The position numbers and the translations under genes are program-made. From assembly GCF_002104995.1 (NCBI RefSeq), contig NW_024468258.1:248001-312000 (forward strand): DNA of 64,000 nt. The letters are read 5' to 3'. Origin of the DNA: Linderina pennispora (taxonomy: Eukaryota; Kickxellomycota; Kickxellomycetes; Kickxellales; Kickxellaceae). Shown piece after piece: positions 55,830-64,000 of this stretch. A model generated the notes under the pieces. The model ran no database searches, was not told where the DNA came from, and worked only from the letters and a program-made list of their open reading frames with translations. Within the stretch, counting starts at the first letter, position 1. Each line of letters opens with the position of its first letter.

Positions 55830-56938
55830 TGAACACACTCCTCTTCCCCTTTCTACCTCCAGAATGCCCCCTTTACACGTCCCTCTTCTTTTTCCGCCCC
55901 TCGTGTGTTTATTTTTAGTGTTAGTCTTTACAGGATCGGTAAGCATCTCGCATGTCGTTTGCCTTCTACGAATATTTCTAAATCTGTCCCCTTCCGTCCT
56001 TCCCGTAGTGTCTGCAATTTGTACTCTCTTTTTCCTGAATATACGCTGTATCTTCGCTCTCTTTGCAACGGGACATTTCTCCAAATAGGGCTTGGAAAGA
56101 TAAACAAAGCTGAGAATATGGACGTGCACAGTCCAGGTGTCGTGTTTTACACAAGTGAAACTAGCCTGCTGCCTGAAATCCACACCTGGCCACATCTGAA
56201 ATTGCTGCCATATGGCCCTGGTTCTGCAGTCGACCTTTGGCCTATATCGCCACCCCCTCTGCCCCGCATTTGGCTGGCATCTGGCCCACATTGAGTATCG
56301 CCTTTGTTGCTCAGTCGCTTACCCCACACTCACGACTGACGTAGACACTTATTCTCCCGACTCGACTATACGGGATAGAACATTTCGACGCTTCTGCAGA
56401 TAGAATTGAGGGGTACCGCGATAACAGCTCTGTGGGGCGGGATAAGAGACATACGAGCGCTCTGTGTACCCAGCCCCCTGTCTAGAAACATGCGGGGGAG
56501 CACACATATTGGCCATATGGCACAAAGGTCTATCTCCAAAGAACAATTTCATGTTGATTTCAGGACAGGTGCAGCTTGCCCAAAACAGACGCCCGCTGCT
56601 TTGCCCTTCCCGATGCCCATGGACTGAGGGCCATGTGTAAGACAATTTCCTACTCATAGCTAGTCAGCCAGTGCTTGCTGGGCGTTTTTCCTCGCAAAAA
56701 CGACTACATGTGCATGCTTCCCTCACAACCCCATCCGTGTTTCACACACACCTAGCACACTTCTCTCCCCCGTTACGCATACCTGTTTCCTACCATTGTC
56801 CCTCGATCGTTCTCCTATCCTTTAAACGTCCACCTTCTGGTTCCCATTAGAAAAATCCCCTTTGCTGTTTGCCCTCGATTATCCATTTATCTTGTTTAAC
56901 GCGTAGCTCATTGCACGACATTAGATGATACTGTCAAT
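55830..56938. other. Intergenic region between tyrosinases 1 and 2
   Basis: About 1.1 kb, pyrimidine-rich at 55835-56050 and 56730-56850. No gene seen. Confidence 0.5.
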
Positions 56939-58123
56939 ATGCTAAAGTGTCTTTATATTATTGTTGTTATTCTTGTGACTAATGCTGTAGCGCGATCAGT
57001 GTTCCCTGTCCCGCGACTCTTGACAACGTGTACGCAGGTTGCAGTGCGGCGGGACATCACAAAGATGAGCCCCGGCGAGTCTCGAACGATTCTTTGAAGC
57101 CGGCCCGTGAGATGCACCGACGTGGATGGCTGGACGGATTTGGCAGCATGCACGATCACATCTCACGGCAGATCCACGGCAACGAAAACTTCTTCGGCTG
57201 GCACCGGCGGTTCATCAGGCATTTCGAGATGCTGATGCAGCAGATCGACCCAGGCATCGTGCTGCCGTACTGGAACTGGGGTACGCACTGGCAGAACCCG
57301 CTGGCCGATCCGGTGCTGAGCCAAGGAATTTTTTGGCGGCACCGGCCGTCCTGGTGACAACTGCGTGATGGAGGGCGTTGAGGGCCGCTGGGGCCGCAAC
57401 TATCCGTCGCGCGGCTGTCTGGTGCGCAAGTTCCGCTACGGCACCACCCCGGGTTCATTCTGGCCGATGCGTGCTGTCCGCGATGTCATGGCATCGTCGC
57501 AGTCGCACGCCGAGTTCCGCTCTCGCATTGAGAACGGCGCCCACGGTATTATCCACCTGGGCCTCGGCGGCGACTTTGAGACCATGTGGGCACCTGTCGA
57601 CGTGCTGTTCTTTTTGCACCATGCCATGGTGGACAAGATCTGGGCTGAGTGGCAGTCCAAGAATCCCAGCCGCCTGCGCCGCGTCGATGGATTCGACAGC
57701 TCGCATCAGCCGCTCACCGTCAACTCCCCGCTGCCCTTCTACGGAGACACCATTGGAACCACACTGGTTACCACGGCGCCCGGATACTGCTATATGTATG
57801 ACGATGTCGCGCCGCCGCCAGATAACGCCCGCAGCAGGGCAGTGGAGTTCCGTGCATCTGTACGCAACAGCTTCGAGTTCTCCAATGACACCGACCCCGA
57901 CAATGAGCTGTTCGCCGCACACGAGGATGCTGAGGACCTCGAGGCCCCAGAGCCGGCGCCTGAGAACTGGCTCAGCAAGCGCGGGCTCGACGTCCAGGAG
58001 GCTGCCCGGATGCACGTCCTGGTCTCCCGCGTTGTGCGGCAGATGAACGAGGAGCGCAGGGCCTTCATTAGGGCCCTGAACAGCACCAAGGCAGCCACCA
58101 CCGATCAGAACCAACCACTGTGA
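56939..58123 (+). CDS. Secreted tyrosinase 2, frameshifted
   Basis: The ATG at 56939 begins a signal peptide (MLKCLYIIVVILVTNAVARS). The pre-domain segment TCTQVAVRRDITKMSPGE parallels the first paralogue. The frame changes near 57090, then REMHRRGWLDGFGSMHDHIS gives the first CuA His; IHGNENFFGWHRRF supplies the others. A second break near 57328 (one extra base) precedes FFGGTGRPGDNCVMEG. The CuB site is AHGIIHLGLGGDFETMW followed by FFLHHAMVDKIWAEWQ. The acidic C-terminus has APENWLSKRGLDVQ and ALNSTK. It is about 394 residues, the shortest of the three. Confidence 0.87.
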
Positions 58124-58328
58124 TTGTGATTAAATCAGCCTTCTTTTTTTCTAGGCCATTTTTCCAAAGCAAGCGTTGCGCTCGCTTATTGACGCCTGAA
58201 CCCCGTAGCCCTCTCTTCCCCATTTTTCTTGTTGCTGTTCTTCATTTTTCCAACATTCTACATTACACCCTCTGTTTAAATCTTGTCGTTCCGCACACAT
58301 TCCAGTCGGTATTCTCCGATTTAGCACA

Positions 58329-59811
58329 ATGTCGCAAGCAAAGCCTGAGCAGGTGGGCAGTAGGGTGCGCTTTCCTGCTCCCCGGAGCACGCGTAAACGG
58401 ACAGAGCTCATCACGCCGACCCGGCCCAAGAGCCACGTCACTGCAATCTTCAACACAGCCATGAGAAACAGCAGCAGCTACGACGCGCTTCCTTCGTACA
58501 ACCCGTTTACACCGCGCAACGATCGCGGAGCCATCCCGGCCGCGCGCTCGCACACATTATCGCGGCACAACCCCATGGCAGGCACGGTCCGCAGACCTTC
58601 GCAGTACCAGATGCTGGCGAACTCGCGCGCTGGCTTGGCTACGCCGTCCGAGCACAGGCTGCTGGGCGGCAGCGGCGTTGGCGCGTGGCCAAAGGAGCCA
58701 GTGCCCGGCAGTGGACATCTGGGCGACAGCATTAACGCGATTCCGTTTGCGCGGCCAAAGTCGCCGGGTCCTGGATCTCCGCATCTGGCAAACAATGTTT
58801 TGCCTTCGTTCTTGATGGGCAATGCCCAGGTGTCAAAGTCGCCTGCTCAGCCAGGCTCGTTCGCCAGCGAGCCTGGGGTCGCTGCCCAGACCAGGCTCGT
58901 TCTTTGGCGGACTTGGAACGAGTCAGCCTACTGCCCTTGCTAGCAGCGGGTCGACCCCTGCGCCGCAGCCCACGATGATTTCGCCGCGCTCGACACGCCG
59001 GCTCAGCGGATTCGGATCCAACGACATGCTCTCTGGCGCCTACAAGTCTCGCAAAGACAGCGCAAAGGAAGCGGCGCCGCCGGAAGATGCGCCGCCAGTA
59101 ATAATGCTTGATGATGTGGACTGGAGTGGCACCGCGCAGGCCAAGGTCAAGGCGCTGGCACGGCACAAGGATGAGGCACCTGCAGCGAAGAGCACGGGGC
59201 GCGAAGAGCCAGAGATTGCCGAGGCGCCTAGTGCTGACGGACCAGTTACCAACGAGCAGCTGTACGATAACCTCACGATTCGGTCGGTGATGGTGCTTGA
59301 CCTGCCCAATAACACCGAGTACGGCGTTTACAACTCGTTCCGCGAGTATGGCCGGATCATGTCATTCACGGTGGTGCCGCAGGGCAAGACCAGCACGCTA
59401 GCGCTGCTATACTCGGAGCCATGGCAGGCTCAGCGCGTGGTTTCGCTAGCCGACTGCGAGGGAAAGCTGCGTGTGGGACCCAAGCGTAAAGTGCGCATTG
59501 ACTGGGCGAATGCAGAGTGCGTGGATCACTTGTTCATGAAGCTGTACCCAGACCGCCAGCTGCCCTTTGAAGACGATGCGCTGCCTCCCAACAGCACCGA
59601 TGAGGGGTCGCTATCACTAACTCAGCGACTGCAGATGCAGACGCCTCGTGCTCGGAGAGCCGCGCGGATGGCATCCATTATGAACGGACTCGAAGTAGCT
59701 CCGAGAAGGCTGGCACATGTGGCCAGTGCATCTGTGGTCAGGCAGCCGCCCCCGCCAAAGCCGCGAAACGGAGTATTTCAGACTGCCTTGGATCTCATAT
59801 TCGGCTGGTAG
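58329..59811 (+). CDS. Nucleoporin Nup53/Nup35 (MPPN RRM-like domain), frameshifted
   Basis: A component of the inner ring of the nuclear pore. The N-terminal ~230 residues are disordered, with PSYNPFTPRN and a few FG-like motifs (SFFGGLG). The Nup35-type RRM is at about 59260-59530: NLTIRSVMVLDLPNNTEYGV, NSFREYGRIMSFTVVPQ, then GPKRKVRIDW. The extreme C-terminus GVFQTALDLIFGW is the amphipathic membrane-binding helix typical of this family. One +1 frame change lies near 58890, within a Pro/Gly/Ser-rich stretch, before PGSFFGGLG. It sits between tyrosinases 2 and 3 on the same strand, with no functional link suggested. Confidence 0.88.
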
Positions 59812-62160
59812 ACATGGCCATCCGGGCGGTCTCTTTTGCTCAGCTTGCTTTTCCATGTAACCTAGCCCGCTCAGTAGTGGTCCAAGATTATAAAACCCGC
59901 AGCTTAAAACTTTTATCACTGATATCCGTAGCACATAGCCATGTGGTACTCTTGTAGCACGTGCAGAACTAGACTTCGTTTATTGTTCTGCTGGATGTCT
60001 ATTGGCCTGCCATATGATCGGCTCATGTATGCGGTGTTTAGATATCCTCGATCCGCACCATGCTATTGATGCCCAAGCGGTCATAGTGGTGAAATAAGAT
60101 GTATGACAAACACGCACATACCAGTATTAACTAGAGCGGGATCCTACCACAGGAGTCCAGGCAGATAATGCATCAAATGCGTCCTGCAGCTCCATTCACA
60201 GTGGTGTTGGCTATGGATCCTCGAATGAAAGTGCGCTTGGGCAAAGGGGCGTCCAGAAATCACTTGTTCTACATTTATCTACCAACAGGTGCGACGTGGA
60301 GAATGACATCTGCACACCCGGAAATCATGGCCCATGCGTACTCTTGGCAGCAGTCACAGTGTGTCAGCCACTTGTACTCTAGCTATTCGCCTGATAAAAT
60401 CCCGCGAAGCGCGCTGCCGAACCCAGATATTAAATTGCCACCAGCGGCAATATCTGAATGCTGGTAGATGTGGCAGGGTGTGTCGGCTGTGAGACAAGCG
60501 GCAGTTTGGAGTCCCTTTCTCGGCCAATATGGCTGCCGGTGCTTGCGAGGCTATTGACCATTCTGTGCAGGACTCAGACGCTTGTTAGTTGGCAGAATTC
60601 TCGGAAAAACAATAGCGCAGCTGCTAGACTAGGAGCGAGCATTGACTGGCACCCCGAATGGGGAGGGAGCGCGGCACAAGCCCTAGGAGGCGGTGGCTGA
60701 TGTGTATGCTTCGTCCACAGCAGTATGCGTTTTTTTTCTGACCCGGGAACCTTCGGCTTTCCAGACTGCGGGCTCCCATATGGGCTGTGCTGGAGCGCCG
60801 CCTAGGAAAACATTGGCATAAATTAACGGGTTTAATGTGAGCTATAAATAGGCGACAAATCCAACTCGTATATAGCACGGCAGTCACTGTGTACATGTGG
60901 CACACTATGCCTTTGTCTTCATAGTGCACAGGGTGGGATATTTACCTAAAGTCTCTGCAAGCAGCAAGAATACGAGCGTCTCTGCAGCCTCGCACAAGAC
61001 GCTTCCGTGCATAATCGCAGCCCGCTACACAGGAAGAGAGGAAACCCCCTCTGAACGGTCCGGGTGGCTTGAATATCAATTTATTCACCATCAGCACAAT
61101 ATAGTGAATATAGTGCATTTGAGGGAGGATGATTGTCCAGCAGGGGACACAAAAAACGAACATTTGTTACGCACCAGCCCATGTTGTCGGCGGGAATAAG
61201 CGGCGGAATATGGATGAAAAGCAGCGCAATAACCACTAGCAGCCCGGCGCGATTCGTTCCATCGTGGGCTCAAAATATGGCGGCGGCATATGGCAGAGGG
61301 ACCGGGGGAATCGAGGGACCGCCTGCTACTAGCATCTAAAAAAAGCTGAGCCCAGAGAGAATGCTTTATTAACTAGCCTGGCGCAGCGCGGTCTCTCAAA
61401 ATACGGCCTCAATGCAAAACATCTTTCGCCGTAGACATCTCATTCCATATTGGTGGGCTCTTTCAGTCTCTCCTTTCTCCCTCCATTAGTAGCCATTATC
61501 GTTTTCTCCACCCATCTTCTCCCTCCTTCGCCCCTCCTCCCTCTTTTATTCCGACACCTCAGTTTCTATTCAGTTTTCTTCTCGGGTCATTTCTCTCTTT
61601 CAAACTGACGCGAGCAAGACGAACGGACAAAACAAGCATAACAGTTTTTTTTGGTCTAGGATTCTGACAAGAGTTACGCGTTTGGCGTTGCGCAAGCATT
61701 ATCCCAGGCAGCTCGGTTTGTGCACTCTATTTTTGCTCCGAATACGCATTCGTTTCGCTCTATTTTTCACGCCCAGAAAGCACATTGCCTTTCTTCATCC
61801 TCACATTTGGCTTGCATTGTGCATCCTGTTGCTCTTGTTGACACCAGCACAGAATAGCCCACCCGCCCTACCATCGTAACGACAGCCCCTCTATTTGGCT
61901 CCTATCGGTCTGACATCTTGGGCACCCAGTCCCTCGTTTCTGCCCTCGCTCGTATTTTCATATAATCGGACGGAATACCCCTGCCATTCACGACACATCC
62001 CCAGCAACTCTCCCCTTTCCCCTTGCATCAAAGAAGCTGGTTCTCATCCTTCTTATTTCATACATCTCGCTGGTCGTAGAGTAGGAAAGGCAACTTTATC
62101 TTCCACATCCCAAACAATCTTCCATCTATTCTATCGCTATCTTCGGAACTCAGCCATACG
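59812..62160. other. Long intergenic region upstream of tyrosinase 3
   Basis: About 2.3 kb without a supported gene. 61440-62150 is strongly pyrimidine-rich, likely a long promoter or leader. Shorter frames at 60168-60700 lack motifs. Confidence 0.55.
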
Positions 62161-63931
62161 ATGGTCAAGCTGAGCTTCATGTCAGCCATGGCGGCCATTG
62201 CCGGCCTCGCCTATAGCCAGTGCGCGAACCCGATGCAGCGGACCCGAGATTCGCTCCTTGTCGGCCCAAGACCGGGCGCGGTACCTGCGTGCAGTCAACC
62301 AACTGCGTGAAAACGGTGAGCTGGACCGCCTGTCGAGTATACATGTGGAGAATGCAGATACAATCCATGGACACCCGCGGTTCCTGGTGTTCCACCGGCA
62401 CTTCATGAACGATTTTGCAAACGCTCTGCAGCGTGTTGACCCGGGCGTCCCTGTCCCGTACTGGGACTGGTCTTTGGATGCCAGCAACCCGGCAGCGAGT
62501 GCGCTGTTCACCGACTCATTCCTCGGCGGCAATGGCAGTGGGCCAAACAGCTGCGTGCAGAGCGGGCCACTGGCCAACTGGCAGATGCGCGTGTCGACCC
62601 CTCACTGTCTGGCGCGCAGGTTCAATAATGGCGACCAGATCTCGCCGTTCTGGCCACCAGAGGCACTGCTGAGTATGCAAAACACGGTTTCACAGTACGG
62701 CGCGCTGTCGAGCGGTATTGAGAACGGCTGTCATGGCGCCGTGCATCTGGGAATCTCTGGCGATATGTCGACCATGTTTGCGCCCAACGACCCGTTCTTC
62801 TTCCTGCACCACGGGATGGTCGACAAGCTGTGGTACGACTGGCAGCTAATGAATCCCGAGACGCGGTTTGCCATGTATGACAACTCGAACTATCAGGACC
62901 CGCCGGTCTCGGCCGACGAGGTGCTACCCGGCTACCCGAATGTGCGTGTGCGCGATGTCCTAGATCCGCGCAGTGCTGCCTTGTGCTATGTCTATGTTGA
63001 CTCAGGTTCGGGCGCCGCAACGAAGCGGCTGATGCAGGAAGTCGACCGCCAAGCTCAGCAGCAGCAGCAGCAGCCGCAAGGCGGTCCTCAGGCCAACCAG
63101 CAGGTTACTGGTGGCCCGGCTGCTCTTGGCCCCATGAGCGGTCCTACTGGTCCCAACGGTCCCACTGGTTTCAACGGGCCTGTTGGTCCTGCTGGTCCTG
63201 TTGGTCCTGTGCCCCAGCAGCAACCGCTGACTCCAGGAAGGCAATTCAATGGTGATGCTCCTCAGTCTGCTACTCCTCAACCTGCCGCCACAGCCAACCC
63301 GGGCCAGCCCATGCGTGGAGGTAGCCGTGGAGTGCAAGATTTTGTGCAAAACGCGCTTGCCAGCAGCCTTGGTGGAACGCCCCTGGGTGCAATGAACTTT
63401 GGTGGCCACCGACACAATCGCAATGGTCGTCTTTTCCGTCGCCTTGCCTACGCCGCTGGTCTCTCTGCCCGTGAATACACTGGCCAGACTCCTGCTCCAG
63501 CTGCGGCCCCATCTCAGGACATCCTCGGCCTTGGTGGTCTGGTAAATGGTCTTCTGGGCTCCGATGGCCTGGTTGCGCATCTCTTGGAGGGCGTCGGCAA
63601 CGTCGTGTCGGTTCTGCCACAGGGCTTGACCAAGACGCTTGAGGCAGTCGGTGAGATTGCCGAGAATGTCACGAACGATGTGTTCGACCTGCTGCACGTC
63701 CCCAAGGTCGATCTGTCGAAGCTGTCCAAGGAGGAGCGCCTGATCCCGGCGGTCCAGCCGCTGCCCGACTGGTGGTGCCAGAAAAACAACCTTAACGCAA
63801 CGTATGCAGCGCAGCTCCACTCGCAGGTGCACGATATCATTGAAGGATTCAACCGGATTCCGGGATATGTGTCGCCTGCGGTTGTCCACTATGCTGCCAT
63901 GAAGTATGGCGACAAGGCGGGCTCCAAGTAA
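62161..63931 (+). CDS. Secreted tyrosinase 3 with collagen-like linker and C-terminal extension, frameshifted
   Basis: The signal peptide MVKLSFMSAMAAIAGLAYSQ starts at 62161. One frame change at about 62230 leads into EIRSLSAQDRARYLRAVNQL. The CuA site has SIHVENADTIHGHPRFLVFH; the CuB site has HGAVHLGISGDMSTMFAPND and FFFLHHGMVDKLWYDWQ. After the copper domain come a Gln-rich run, then about eight consecutive Gly-X-Y triplets (GPTGPNGPTGFNGPVGPAG region, 63140-63210), a second Gln/Pro segment and a ~200-residue C-terminal domain with HRHNRNGRLFRRLAY and hydrophobic helices. The end, PLPDWWCQKNNLN ... GYVSPAVV, echoes the C-terminus of tyrosinase 1. About 589 residues, well above the paralogues. 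Stop at 63929-63931. Confidence 0.88.
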
Positions 63932-63994
63932 ACAACCCGTTTATCACGATGTTACATTACATTTAGTAGTTCATTCCCAGGCCTAGGCGAAATG

Positions 63995-64000
63995 AATAAA
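63995..64000 (+). terminator. Polyadenylation signal of tyrosinase 3
   Basis: AATAAA ends the window, 64 bases after the stop codon. Confidence 0.45.

Noticed and set aside
1-64000. tRNA genes, rRNA or transposable elements
   Set aside because: No B-box/cloverleaf, rRNA signature, reverse transcriptase, transposase or long terminal repeat pair was recognised by eye; a tRNAscan and repeat search would be decisive.

Overview
The window is nuclear DNA of a filamentous or early-diverging fungus. Supporting genes are fungal or eukaryotic: a Delta14-sterol reductase of ergosterol synthesis, the SAGA subunit Spt7, F-actin capping protein beta, RNA polymerase III subunit Rpc31, nucleoporin Nup53/Nup35, a mitochondrial ribosomal protein uL5m and a Rap1-like telomere protein. 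Introns are sparse and short (73 to 167 bases) with GTAAGC, GTGATA or GTACGT donors. A DNMT1-type methyltransferase, an ALKBH1-like dioxygenase and a secreted tyrosinase family are compatible with the zygomycete lineages, perhaps Kickxellomycotina, but that placement is inference. I see no prokaryotic, viral or intact transposon gene and no tRNA.

Layout. 0-7 kb: the N-terminus of a DNMT1-type methyltransferase running off the left edge (minus), a secreted aspartic protease, a leucine-rich-repeat protein, a mitochondrial HTD2-type dehydratase (minus) and a 70-residue secreted peptide (minus). 7-9 kb: no gene. 9-19 kb: alpha-arrestin, RidA, Rpc31, a long TAPT1/Emp65 protein, ALKBH1 and a hypothetical protein. 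19-21 kb: no gene. 21-32.7 kb: HAD phosphatase, hypothetical protein, Rap1-like protein, GMPPA, a broken membrane-protein gene and a peroxisomal acyl-CoA ligase. 32.7-35.8 kb: AT-richer, with a decayed ABCC-like transporter relic. 35.8-53 kb: a compact, clean block with ERG24, CAP2, a divergent HSF-type factor, a small ORF, Spt7, uL5m and two tandem carnitine acetyltransferases. 54.5-64 kb: three secreted tyrosinases with Nup53 between the second and third.

Connections. The two carnitine acetyltransferases and the -AKL-ending acyl-CoA ligase fit acyl traffic between peroxisome, cytosol and mitochondrion. The first carnitine acetyltransferase carries a mitochondrial leader on a separate exon and an internal ATG that would give a leaderless form. 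DNMT1 and ALKBH1 could both act on nucleic-acid methylation, but nothing here links them directly.

A caution governs many models. At least fourteen genes from otherwise conserved families contain one or more single-base frame changes with no room for an intron. Seven genes in a row between 35.8 and 53.1 kb have none. Local indel errors in the assembly explain this better than mass pseudogenisation. Coordinates for these genes are therefore given as overall spans from start codon to stop codon, with the break points named.
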